A DNA stretch of 15,778 nt from an uncultured Clostridium sp. (GCA_958449715.1 CAUDIU010000041.1:1-15778); one strand, 5' to 3'; counted from the first letter of the stretch, positions 1-7,158 are shown. Translations and numbers: made by a program. The notes: generated by a model from the sequence alone, not told the origin.

Positions 1-2
1 AT

Positions 3-689
3 GAATCTTTTAATCAAGGTAATATAATAAAACTTGCACTATATAATGTTTTGACATCAAACAAAAATTATGATGGTTTTCTTGTTAGTGTTGCTCAAGA
101 AAATCCTGATATTATAATTTTGCAAGAAACAGATGATATTTGGCTTGAGCATATAAAAGATTTGAAAAAAACTTATCCATATTATATAGAACATTCAAGG
201 TTAGATAATTTTGGTATTTCTATGTATTCTAAAATTCCTTTTACAAATACTGATATAGAGTTGTGGACTGATTTTGAAGTTCCTGTTGTCGTTGCAAACT
301 TTAAAATGTTTTCTCAAGATTTAAGGATATACGGAATTCATACACTTCCTCCAACGAGCAAAGATTATTTTAGAGTAAGAAATGAAATGCTTAAGAAAAT
401 AAATACAATTTCATCTCAAGAAAATTCCAAAAATCTTGTGTTTGCAGGAGATTTTAATACAACTATTTATTCAAATTCTTATAAAAAATATATTAAATCC
501 TCAGTTTTGAAAGATTGTCAAATCTTGGCTAAAAATGTTAATGGAACTTGGAACGCTCGATATATTCCAATTTTTAGAATTTCATTGGAACATGTTTTAA
601 TATCTCCAAAAATATTAATGAATTCTTTTAAAATCGGTAAAAATTTTGGAAGTGATCATTTGCCTGTATATGTAGAATTATCTTTTTAA
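3..689 (+). CDS. Endonuclease/exonuclease/phosphatase family protein, 5' end cut by window edge
   Basis: Metal-dependent phosphoesterase fold (DNase I/APE1/YafD-like); the substrate cannot be told. The frame is open to the left edge, so the gene starts outside the window; the TTG at 51 is internal, because the core Asn of strand 1 (LALYNV, visible residue 15) precedes it. The family motifs follow in order: LQE (Glu42) for metal binding, GIH (His113), AGDFN (Asp150, Asn152), and the C-terminal GSDH (Asp218, His219). The usual 'IDH' Asp, partner of the last His in APE1, reads LEH here (Glu196, codon 588-590). 228 residues are visible; YafD-like relatives often carry membrane helices upstream, which would lie off the edge. 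The stop is TAA, 8 bp from the convergent stop of the next gene, with no hairpin between them. Confidence 0.86.
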   Translation, partial: ESFNQGNIIKLALYNVLTSNKNYDGFLVSVAQENPDIIILQETDDIWLEHIKDLKKTYPYYIEHSRLDNFGISMYSKIPFTNTDIELWTDFEVPVVVANFKMFSQDLRIYGIHTLPPTSKDYFRVRNEMLKKINTISSQENSKNLVFAGDFNTTIYSNSYKKYIKSSVLKDCQILAKNVNGTWNARYIPIFRISLEHVLISPKILMNSFKIGKNFGSDHLPVYVELSF

Positions 690-697
690 AATAGTTT

Positions 698-1093
698 TTA
701 TTTTGTAATAACTACATTTTTATACATATTATTGTGGGGTGCATTATTGCTTAGTTTTATGATTTTTTCAAATGCAAATTTTAGAGGATTACATTTTTTG
801 TCTGATTTGAAAGTTACAACTTTTGCTTGTTCAAAATCATCTTGATATTTTGCAACCAAAACATTTTTTTTAGGTACAAATCTTGTGAAATTTATTATCG
901 GTTTGCCGTCTTTTTCAAAAATATCAACTTTTAAGCGTGTTGTAAGGTATGCAGAGTCAATATTTTTTCTTGCAGCGTTAAGTTTGTCGAATTTCCCATT
1001 TTCGACAGAATATTGGACAAGTTGTTGCAATGAATCACTGTGTAAAAATTTTGCTTGGAAAGATGTTTGATTTTGGTAGTTTTGAATTTTCAT
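698..1093 (-). CDS. Small conserved-looking protein of unknown function (131 aa)
   Basis: I do not recognise this protein. It is lysine/asparagine-rich and soluble, with no signal peptide or membrane segment. It opens with a polar stretch and the short motif TSFQAKF (residues 10-16), followed by an apparent alpha/beta domain. I chose the ATG at 1093; an in-frame TTG at 1099 would add two residues, and neither has a convincing Shine-Dalgarno. The gene lies 44 bp downstream of galE on the same strand and may be read from the galE promoter, as no terminator is seen between them. A 10-bp inverted repeat (1081-1090 with 1104-1113) puts its start codon in the loop of a possible mRNA hairpin. Function is unknown; reality of the gene is supported by length, spacing and typical base use. 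Confidence 0.62.
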   Translation of the reverse strand: MKIQNYQNQTSFQAKFLHSDSLQQLVQYSVENGKFDKLNAARKNIDSAYLTTRLKVDIFEKDGKPIINFTRFVPKKNVLVAKYQDDFEQAKVVTFKSDKKCNPLKFAFEKIIKLSNNAPHNNMYKNVVITK

Positions 1094-1137
1094 ATTCAAA
1101 TTAAAAATTCAAACAAGATTTTTTTTGCTATTGATTT

Positions 1138-2124
1138 TTAGTTAAATCCGTTCGGATGATTTTTATGCCAATTCCAAGCAGTTGAAATTATTTCTTCCAA
1201 AGAATTATGTTCAGGTGTCCACCCTAGGATTTCTTTTGCTTTTTCACTTGATGCAATAAGTTGTGCAGGATCACCAGCTCTGCGTGGTGTGATTTTTGCG
1301 GGAATAGGGTGTGATGTTACTTTTCTTGCAGTATCTATTACTTCTTTTACTGTAAAGCCAACACCGTTACCTAAATTAAATATATTGCTTTCATTTCCTG
1401 CTTGCAAATATTTAACCGCAAGGATATGGGCTTGAGCTAAATCTGTTACGTGAATGTAATCTCTCACGCAAGTTCCGTCTTTTGTATCGTAGTCATCGCC
1501 AAATATTGAGATGTATTCACGTTTGCCGTTTGGAACTTGTAGAATTAGAGGGATAAGATGAGATTCCGGGGTATGGTCTTCTCCTATCTGTCCTGAAATA
1601 TGAGCCCCGCAAGCATTAAAATATCTTAGTGATACATAGCGAAGTCCATGAGCTTTTCCAACCCATTTAAACATTTTTTCCATTGACAATTTTGTTTCGC
1701 CGTATGTGTTTGTAGGTTCTGTTCTGTCTGTTTCTAAAATAGGAACTTTTTCAGGTTCTCCATATGTAGCAGCAGTTGAAGAAAATACTATTTTATCAAT
1801 ACCATTTGCGACCATGGAATCTAAAAGAATTTTTGTCCCGCATAAGTTGTTGTCATAATATTTTAGAGGTTTTTCCATACTTTCGCCTACTAATGAGCAA
1901 GCTGCAAAATGGATTACGGCATCAATTTTTTCTTTTTTAAATACATCATCTAAAAATTCTCTATCTCTAATGTCGCCTTTATAAAATCTTGCTTTAGGGT
2001 GAATTGCTTCTTTGTGTCCTGTTAATAAGTTATCAATGATAACAACATCTTCACCATTATCGATTAGCTCATATACAGTGTGTGAGCCGATATAACCTGC
2101 ACCGCCTAAAACTAAAATTGTCAT
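1138..2124 (-). CDS. galE: UDP-glucose 4-epimerase
   Basis: Extended short-chain dehydrogenase that interconverts UDP-glucose and UDP-galactose in the cytosol, using tightly bound NAD. It feeds galactose catabolism (Leloir pathway) and galactosylated surface glycans. The NAD-binding GGAGYIGSH motif is at residues 7-15. The catalytic YxxxK is Tyr141-Lys145, and the SSTAATYG strand (115-122) places Thr117 at the Ser/Thr position. FNACGAH (169-175) and the DYIHVTDLA motif are also present. At 328 residues it is the normal family length. The start at 2124 is fixed by a clean AAGGAG (2133-2138) 8 nt upstream. It is divergent from an acyltransferase gene across 65 bp, with a candidate -10 at 2150-2155. 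No gal operon partners adjoin it, so its role may be glycan synthesis as much as galactose use. Confidence 0.97.
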   Translation of the reverse strand: MTILVLGGAGYIGSHTVYELIDNGEDVVIIDNLLTGHKEAIHPKARFYKGDIRDREFLDDVFKKEKIDAVIHFAACSLVGESMEKPLKYYDNNLCGTKILLDSMVANGIDKIVFSSTAATYGEPEKVPILETDRTEPTNTYGETKLSMEKMFKWVGKAHGLRYVSLRYFNACGAHISGQIGEDHTPESHLIPLILQVPNGKREYISIFGDDYDTKDGTCVRDYIHVTDLAQAHILAVKYLQAGNESNIFNLGNGVGFTVKEVIDTARKVTSHPIPAKITPRRAGDPAQLIASSEKAKEILGWTPEHNSLEEIISTAWNWHKNHPNGFN

Positions 2125-2149
2125 ATTAGTATCTCCTTATAATCTTCTT

Positions 2150-2155
2150 ATTATA
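2150..2155 (-). promoter_or_regulatory. Candidate -10 box of the galE promoter
   Basis: On the reverse strand this reads TATAAT, a perfect sigma-70 -10 hexamer, 25 bp upstream of the galE start codon and just upstream of its Shine-Dalgarno. The -35 match is weak (ATAACA with an 18-bp spacer), so strength is uncertain. A start point near 2143 would give a leader of about 20 nt. Confidence 0.42.
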
Positions 2156-2189
2156 TACCACATTTTTAGTTTATGTTATCATTTGTTGT

Positions 2190-3275
2190 ATGGATAAAAT
2201 TTTTTCAAATGAGATGAATGTTTTAAAAGCTTTGGCTATTCTGCTTGTTGTATCAGGACACTTGGAGTTTTCGCTATTAGGAATTTTCCCTCCTTATTCT
2301 TTCCAATTAGCTTTATTTTTCTTTATATCAGGTTGTTTGTTTAAAGATAAATATTTGACTGATGTTGCTACATTTGTGGAAAGAAGGATTAAAACTCTTT
2401 TGGTTCCTTATTTTTGGTATAACTTGTTTTATATGCTCGTTACAATTTTAATTGCAAAACTTACAGGCAAATTTTGGGGTATGCCTTTGAGTTTCAAGAA
2501 CTTTTTTATTACACCGTTTTTAAACGGACATCAATTTGACCTGTCTTGTCCTTTGTGGTTTGTAACTCAGTTGTTTATGACAATGATTACTTTTTTATTT
2601 TTGTTTAGAGCTTTGAATGCTGTGACAAAAAATAAATTTATACACTTGGGATTTTTTACTGTTTTAGGATTACTCGCAATTCCTTTTGATAAATGGTTTG
2701 CGGTAACTCCTTTAATGTTAATCGTAATTAGAACAATGTTTTCACTATTTTTTGTATATTTGGGATATTTTTATACTCATTATATAAAAGATAATTATAA
2801 TATTTTTACGCCAAAGTGGTTTGGTACTGTATTTGTATTGCAATCTATACTTTGGATGTTTAACAGAGATTATGACCCTGAGCATGGAATTGGGTTAAGT
2901 TATGTACTTGTCTGGTCGCGATTTGATGATCAGCTTTTAGTACCAATTTTTACTGCATTAACAGGTATTTGGGCTTCTTTATTTACTGTAAAACTTCTTT
3001 ATCCGTATGTTAAAGATATAAAGTTTGTTCAAGATATGGGAAATGTTACATATCACATAATGGCAAATCATTTGCTTGTTATGTATATAATGACAGCAAT
3101 TTTTATGTGGTTGCACGGTATTCCGATTGCGGAGCGTGCAAATCACGATATTTATTGGATATATAATCCTGTGCAGACAACTTACTTATATTTTGTTGTG
3201 ACTATGGTTGTGACAACTTATGTGGGTGTAGGATTAAAGAAATTACATAAGATGATATTTAAAAATGACAAATAA
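2190..3275 (+). CDS. Membrane O-acyltransferase, acyltransferase-3 family
   Basis: Integral membrane protein that probably transfers an acetyl or other acyl group to a sugar hydroxyl of a surface polysaccharide or lipid-linked glycan. It shows the family opening: NVLKALAILLVVSGHL with conserved His24, then FFFISGCLF (43-51), the cytoplasmic basic RR (65-66), PYFWYN (73-78) and PLWF (121-124). About ten hydrophobic segments span the 361 residues, the usual length. It is most like the COG3594 (NolL/fucose acetylase-like) branch by eye, but the substrate cannot be assigned. The ATG at 2190 has no clear Shine-Dalgarno; ATG 2214 is a weaker alternative because it would remove the first helix. It is divergent from galE, consistent with a role in surface sugar modification. 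Confidence 0.9.
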   Translation: MDKIFSNEMNVLKALAILLVVSGHLEFSLLGIFPPYSFQLALFFFISGCLFKDKYLTDVATFVERRIKTLLVPYFWYNLFYMLVTILIAKLTGKFWGMPLSFKNFFITPFLNGHQFDLSCPLWFVTQLFMTMITFLFLFRALNAVTKNKFIHLGFFTVLGLLAIPFDKWFAVTPLMLIVIRTMFSLFFVYLGYFYTHYIKDNYNIFTPKWFGTVFVLQSILWMFNRDYDPEHGIGLSYVLVWSRFDDQLLVPIFTALTGIWASLFTVKLLYPYVKDIKFVQDMGNVTYHIMANHLLVMYIMTAIFMWLHGIPIAERANHDIYWIYNPVQTTYLYFVVTMVVTTYVGVGLKKLHKMIFKNDK

Positions 3276-3352
3276 TGTAAAAGAAAAAAGTTTCAGAATG
3301 ATTAGGTATGTCACTTATTGAGTTGTTGAAATTTGATTAATATATATATGCT

Positions 3353-3441
3353 GGCTTAAATGGCACGTTGACATTTTGCTAAGACAATAAAAATTTTTTT
3401 GTGTAGCCTGATTGGTGGGTTAAGCGGCACGCTTACATTTT
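3353..3441. repeat. Imperfect 25-bp direct repeat, two copies 64 bp apart
   Basis: Positions 3353-3377 and 3417-3441 match at 20 of 25 bases and share the core GGCACG followed by ACATTTT. The right copy contains a perfect 6-bp stem with a GCA loop; the left copy can form only a broken version. The right copy covers the amylase stop codon (3433-3435). The GGGTTAAGCGGCACGCTTA look recalls short palindromic repeats scattered in many bacterial genomes, cyanobacteria included, but membership of a known family is unverified. Confidence 0.55.
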
Positions 3442-3442
3442 T
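3421..3442 (+). terminator. Hairpin with T-run, likely terminator for the acyltransferase transcript
   Basis: TAAGCG, loop GCA, CGCTTA (3421-3435) is a perfect 6-bp stem, followed on the plus strand by CATTTTT. It lies about 145 bp past the acyltransferase stop and overlaps the last codon of the convergent amylase gene. There is no T-run on the reverse strand, so it should act mainly in the plus direction. Confidence 0.45.
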
Positions 3443-5172
3443 AGCCACATAGCATCGTATGCGTTCAATTTTACGGTTAATTCTTTGTTTTCAACTCTTG
3501 CTCGAACCATTTTATCTGTTAGTAGATTTTTCAAGTATATGTCTTTTTCTTTTTTTCCGAAATTGTCATCAGTGAATATTACTGTGGCTTTGATTTTTTT
3601 GTCAGATAGGTTGTTTATTACAACAACTCTGTCTGTATCTGTTGCACGAACATAGGCAAAAACTTCTGGTGATTTAGTTTTTAATTCTACAAATGAACCT
3701 CTTGTGATTACAGGGTATTGTTTTCTTACTTTTATTAGTTGTTTTACTCTTTCATATACTCTGTTATTGTATGTGCCTTTATGGTTTACGGCATCTTCAA
3801 ATGTTTTTTGTGTAATAGGTCCTCTGTTTATATCACGGCTGTCAAAATAGCTTAGCATTTTAACTTTATTTTTTACATCTTTATCTTTTTTCTGTTTAGC
3901 TTCACGCATTTTAGCACTTTTATTTGCGTTAGCAAAATTGTTTTGGATTCCTATTTCATCGCCATAGTATATAATTGGAATTCCAGGTAATGACATAAGT
4001 ATAGAAAAAGCCATACCAATTCTGTCAGGGTTGTTATCTAAGAAATTAGCCATTCTGCCTGAAACCCCGAAGCCTTTTCTAAATGCAGCACCTTTAGGTG
4101 CCAAGTCTTCAAATAGGATTTCTCTTGTTTTTTCGTTTACCATTTCAAGAGTAAGTTCATCGTGAACTCTTAAAAATATTGCCCAAGAAGCTGAATCAGG
4201 GATTTGTGGAGTTTGTTTGTAAGCTTTCCAAAAATAGCTGTTGTCAGCAGTTACCAAAGATGCCCAAATCGCAGGCATGTATGGGAAATGGTATGCAATT
4301 TGAACTTCATCAGTTCTTGTCATTTCTTTTTCTTGACCTTTTACTATTTCTTTGTATTTTTGTTCTGTTCCAAAATATGGAAGAATTTTATTTGGCATTT
4401 GGCAAGCTTCTGCTTGGATTACTGAACGTGGAGCAATTGCTTGTATAAATGCACTTAATATTTTTATAATTCTATGAGTTTCTTCTAAGTTTTCAGCATT
4501 TGTGCCATCTTCTTTAATCAAATATGGAATTGCGTCCATTCTGAAAATATCAACACCTTGATTTGCCCAAAATGCAATTGTTTCCAAGTTATAGTATAAA
4601 ACTTTTGGATTTTTCCAGTTTATATCAAGCTGGAATGGGTAGAAAGTGTGATAGAAATAGTAGTCTTTGTTATTTATAGTGACTTTTCTGTAGTTGTTTT
4701 CTGTAATTTCAGGGAAAATAATTCTTCTTTTTGAAGTTTTTCCGCTTGGCTCTTTATATTCAGCAACCCAGCCGAGTTTTGGATCTTTGTATTTTGTATA
4801 TTCAGGCATCTGGTCACGTACTACAAAGTAATCAAGTTTTGAGATGTCACCTTTTAGAGCTTGTTGAAACCATTCATGTTGGTCTGAAAAGTGATTTAAG
4901 ACTAAATCTGCTTTAATTTTAAATCCTTTTTGTCTTGCTGCAGAGATGAATTTTTGAAATTCAAACATTCCGCCTAAATCTTGTCTTATTCCTCTAGGGT
5001 TTCTTATATCAAATCCGGCATCTTCCATTGGAGAATCTACAAATGGTAAGATGTAGATTGTTGTTACGCCTAACGTTTTTAAGTAGTCAAGCATTTGAAT
5101 ATCATCTTTGAAAGTATTTGATTTATCAGGATTTTTTACTCCAAAGTGATTTGCATAAAACATATAAATCAC
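3433..5172 (-). CDS. GH13 alpha-amylase-family enzyme, trehalose-synthase-like; catalytic part of an interrupted gene
   Basis: Alpha-glucan or alpha-glucoside-acting TIM-barrel enzyme. All four GH13 motifs are intact: DLVLNH (residues 89-94), FRMDAIPYL with nucleophile Asp213, VIQAEA with acid/base Glu256, and LRVHDE with His337-Asp338. A C-terminal beta-sandwich domain follows residue ~480. MDAIPYL, the TNAENLEETH loop, YHFPYMP and HDELTLEM are all close to trehalose synthase (GH13_16), but specificity is not proven. The listed start is a GTG at 5172, the first ordinary start codon after an in-frame TAA at 5377-5379; it has no Shine-Dalgarno and falls inside barrel strand 1. The original start is clearly ATG 5475, giving a 680-codon gene with an export signal. 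If only the downstream part is translated, the enzyme would be cytoplasmic and lack about 100 N-terminal residues. Confidence 0.9.
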   Translation of the reverse strand: MIYMFYANHFGVKNPDKSNTFKDDIQMLDYLKTLGVTTIYILPFVDSPMEDAGFDIRNPRGIRQDLGGMFEFQKFISAARQKGFKIKADLVLNHFSDQHEWFQQALKGDISKLDYFVVRDQMPEYTKYKDPKLGWVAEYKEPSGKTSKRRIIFPEITENNYRKVTINNKDYYFYHTFYPFQLDINWKNPKVLYYNLETIAFWANQGVDIFRMDAIPYLIKEDGTNAENLEETHRIIKILSAFIQAIAPRSVIQAEACQMPNKILPYFGTEQKYKEIVKGQEKEMTRTDEVQIAYHFPYMPAIWASLVTADNSYFWKAYKQTPQIPDSASWAIFLRVHDELTLEMVNEKTREILFEDLAPKGAAFRKGFGVSGRMANFLDNNPDRIGMAFSILMSLPGIPIIYYGDEIGIQNNFANANKSAKMREAKQKKDKDVKNKVKMLSYFDSRDINRGPITQKTFEDAVNHKGTYNNRVYERVKQLIKVRKQYPVITRGSFVELKTKSPEVFAYVRATDTDRVVVINNLSDKKIKATVIFTDDNFGKKEKDIYLKNLLTDKMVRARVENKELTVKLNAYDAMWLKM

Positions 5173-5475
5173 TTCGTCTTTATACCAATCTGTCGGGCGA
5201 TTTAGGTCTTCTTCAATTAGTGCAGATGAACGTTCTTCTTTTGCTTTTTTAGCTATTGATAATATGTTTGAGTATATTATTTCTACATTTTCGGTACCAT
5301 ATACTTTTGCGAGAGATGCTTTTATTTCTTTTTCAAGTTTAAGTGGAATAATTGCGTTTTCTTGTGCTTGGATTTCTTATTTTGTGTTTAAGTTTTCAAT
5401 AACTGCATAAGATACAGTTGCAGTGCTATTGAGTATTAGTACTGACGCCAGTAATCCTGCTATTAGCTTTCTCAT
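5173..5475 (-). pseudogene. 5' part of the GH13 gene: start, signal peptide and in-frame TAA stop
   Basis: Reading the reverse strand from ATG 5475 in the same frame as the amylase gives MRKLIAGLLASVLILN..., a good signal peptide with likely cleavage after VSYA (residue 24). Codon 33 is TAA (5377-5379), and the frame then stays open for 68 codons, through a charged helical linker ending PTDWYKDEVIYMFY, straight into barrel strand 1. A Shine-Dalgarno GGGAG (5483-5487) stands 7 nt before the ATG, so this is the native start. One base separates TAA from CAA, AAA or GAA. The undisturbed frame on both sides says the stop is recent, or is a sequencing or assembly error. Confidence 0.85.
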
Positions 5476-5520
5476 AAAAAATCTCCCGTTTAGTTCAATT
5501 TCTTTATTTTAGCATTAGAG

Positions 5521-5536
5521 TAATTGTATACAATTA
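5521..5536. promoter_or_regulatory. Perfect 16-bp palindrome, candidate operator of the GH13 gene
   Basis: TAATTGTATACAATTA is its own reverse complement. Its centre (5528/5529) falls about where transcription of the GH13 gene should begin, directly after the predicted -10, a classic repressor position. The GT-AT-AC core resembles sites of GntR-family dimers, but no regulator gene is in the window, so the binding protein is unknown. Confidence 0.5.
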
Positions 5537-5544
5537 TCATATCA
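5536..5544 (-). promoter_or_regulatory. Candidate extended -10 promoter of the GH13 gene
   Basis: The reverse strand reads TGATATGAT, that is a TGn extension plus TATGAT (5 of 6 to consensus). No good -35 lies at 16-18 bp, which extended -10 promoters can do without. Start near 5529 would give a leader of about 54 nt containing the GGGAG Shine-Dalgarno at 5483-5487. Confidence 0.42.
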
Positions 5545-5627
5545 GCTAATGTGACAAAATAATTATATTATAAAAGTCATATCCGGTAAGCTAATTTTGA
5601 TTTCTTTGTATTTTTGTTACAAAGTGC

Positions 5628-6098
5628 TTATGATTCTTTTTTTGAATATATATAATTACTTATTATCTCAGCTGCTTCCATTATCAATTTTTCACATGGA
5701 CGGGATTTGTAATATTGTTCGGTCCTTTTTTCAGGGATAGGAGAATCTTGTTTTACATCAAGTCCTAATAATTCTCTGCATATTATTGTTTTATTATTTT
5801 TTTTGAATTCTTCTGCAAGTTTTTGAATTCTTTCATAATGCTCAGCTTTGGTGATATCATCGTTAGGGCTAGTGTAACCGTACTTTAAGCCTGCAATCAT
5901 AAACATTGCGCTTACAGCTCCACATACTTCTCTTAATCTTCCCATTCCACCCCCGAATGATGATGATAGTTTTAAGGCAGTGTCAAAATCCATTCCTATA
6001 TCTTCTGCAAATGCACAAAAAACAGATTGAGCACAATTATAGCCCTGTCTGAATAATTCTCCTGCTTTTTTAGAATATTTATTTTCTTCCATAAGCAT
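5628..6098 (-). CDS. C_GCAxxG_C_C family protein (probable redox-active cysteine protein)
   Basis: Small cytoplasmic protein of a family with spaced conserved cysteines, often beside redox or metal genes; its biochemical role is not established. The pattern is clear: FRQGYNCAQSV with Cys22, Cys28, then SSFGGGMGRLREVCGAVSAMF with Cys59, IICRELLG with Cys107, and SRPCEKL with Cys135 before a final helix. At 156 residues it is family length and looks complete. The start is uncertain: ATG 6098 and ATG 6092 are two codons apart and neither has a Shine-Dalgarno. It is divergent from the MlaD gene over 65 bp. The sequence does not tell whether the cysteines bind metal or form disulfides. Confidence 0.9.
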   Translation of the reverse strand: MLMEENKYSKKAGELFRQGYNCAQSVFCAFAEDIGMDFDTALKLSSSFGGGMGRLREVCGAVSAMFMIAGLKYGYTSPNDDITKAEHYERIQKLAEEFKKNNKTIICRELLGLDVKQDSPIPEKRTEQYYKSRPCEKLIMEAAEIISNYIYSKKES

Positions 6099-6163
6099 AT
6101 TGTACTATAAAATTAATCTGTTCGGGAATGTGTTTTAATTTTACATAAAATAGAATTTCTAAT

Positions 6164-7048
6164 ATGAACAATTTGTATAAATCAATTATATTACTTTTAA
6201 TTTTATTAACTATTGGTGTTGCTTATTATAACTATAGAACCAATACTTATGTGACAGCTGAATTTAAAAATTTACGACCATTTCATGATAGAGCTCCGAT
6301 TTATTATAACGGTTTTAAAATAGGTCGTGTTGTGAATGTAAAGCCTAATAAAAATTATACGGCTACAATAGTTACAATGGAGTTACATCCAGATGATTTG
6401 AAATTGCCGATAAATATTTCAGTAAATTTGCGAAAAGAAAGAAATAAATGGAATCGTAAATTTGATTATATAGATATAATCTATCCAAAAGAACCTTCTA
6501 GTTTTTATTTGAAAAATGGTGATAGAGTTTCAGGAAAAACGACTGTTGAATTTGAGTCATACTTTGCAAATATGGATCCAGAATCTCTCGAGGCAATAAA
6601 AGGAGATGCAGCTGAGGCGGTTAAAAATTTAAATGTTACAATTCAGACTCTCGGAGAACTATTTGGTACCTTAAATACAATGGCTCAGGAGGTAAGTCCG
6701 AATGTTGTTAAAGTATCTTCTGATATGAGTAAAAGTTCAGGGAATATCGTTAGGGTATCTGAAAATGTAAGTAATATGACAGGTAATGTAGATAGTGCTT
6801 TGTCTAAAGAAAGAATGGAAGCTACTGCTAAAAATGCTCAATTAATAACAAAAAATGTCAAAAATATGACAAATGAATTTAATAAGACTATTCCTCAAAT
6901 CGGTTGTACAATAAACGAAATGAATAGAATTTTATGCAATATTGATGAGATGACTGCAGGGTTAAATAACACAATGGAAAAACCTTTTGGGGGCTTACGA
7001 TTGATTTTTGGAAGTCCAGTGAGCAAGAAAAAATGTCATTGTAAATAA
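6164..7048 (+). CDS. MlaD/MCE-domain lipid-transport protein
   Basis: Periplasmic substrate-binding component of an Mla-type ABC lipid transporter, anchored in the inner membrane and expected to form a hexameric ring carrying phospholipid between the two membranes. The anchor helix is at residues 7-22. The MCE domain runs from about 29 to 110, including PIYYNGFKIGRVVNV (45-59). A long helical, coiled-coil-prone tail (about 135-275) has repeated N-x-x-x-N/S spacing, as in MCE proteins with helical barrels. The protein ends FGSPVSKKKCHCK, with four cysteines overall (248, 258, 291, 293), unusual for this family. The ATPase and permease (MlaF, MlaE) are not nearby, so the system must be completed elsewhere. 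The start has no evident Shine-Dalgarno. A strong terminator follows. Confidence 0.88.
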   Translation: MNNLYKSIILLLILLTIGVAYYNYRTNTYVTAEFKNLRPFHDRAPIYYNGFKIGRVVNVKPNKNYTATIVTMELHPDDLKLPINISVNLRKERNKWNRKFDYIDIIYPKEPSSFYLKNGDRVSGKTTVEFESYFANMDPESLEAIKGDAAEAVKNLNVTIQTLGELFGTLNTMAQEVSPNVVKVSSDMSKSSGNIVRVSENVSNMTGNVDSALSKERMEATAKNAQLITKNVKNMTNEFNKTIPQIGCTINEMNRILCNIDEMTAGLNNTMEKPFGGLRLIFGSPVSKKKCHCK

Positions 7049-7066
7049 TAAGTTTTTGAATATTTT

Positions 7067-7113
7067 ATTACCCACTTTGATAATTATTAATCAGGTGGGT
7101 AATGTTTTTTTTT
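7067..7113 (+). terminator. Strong intrinsic terminator after the MlaD gene
   Basis: ATTACCCAC (7067-7075) pairs perfectly with GTGGGTAAT (7095-7103), and the inner TTGAT/ATCAG extends the stem across one bulge. One base later comes a run of nine Ts (7105-7113). It lies 18 bp past the MlaD stop and insulates it from the kinase gene. Confidence 0.9.
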
Positions 7114-7158
7114 ACATATTACTTTAGTATGTTCATGTAATTAGAAATAGAGGAAAGT

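Noticed and set aside
51..53. TTG at 51 as start of the first gene
   Set aside because: The frame is open to the left edge and the essential strand-1 Asn motif lies upstream of the TTG.
4179..4448. Plus-strand open frames inside the GH13 gene
   Set aside because: They are antisense to conserved catalytic-domain sequence and have no Shine-Dalgarno or family match.
5377..5379. Reassigned TAA codon as explanation of the interrupted GH13 gene
   Set aside because: TAA ends galE, gdhA and several other genes here at the expected family lengths, so it is an ordinary stop in this genome.
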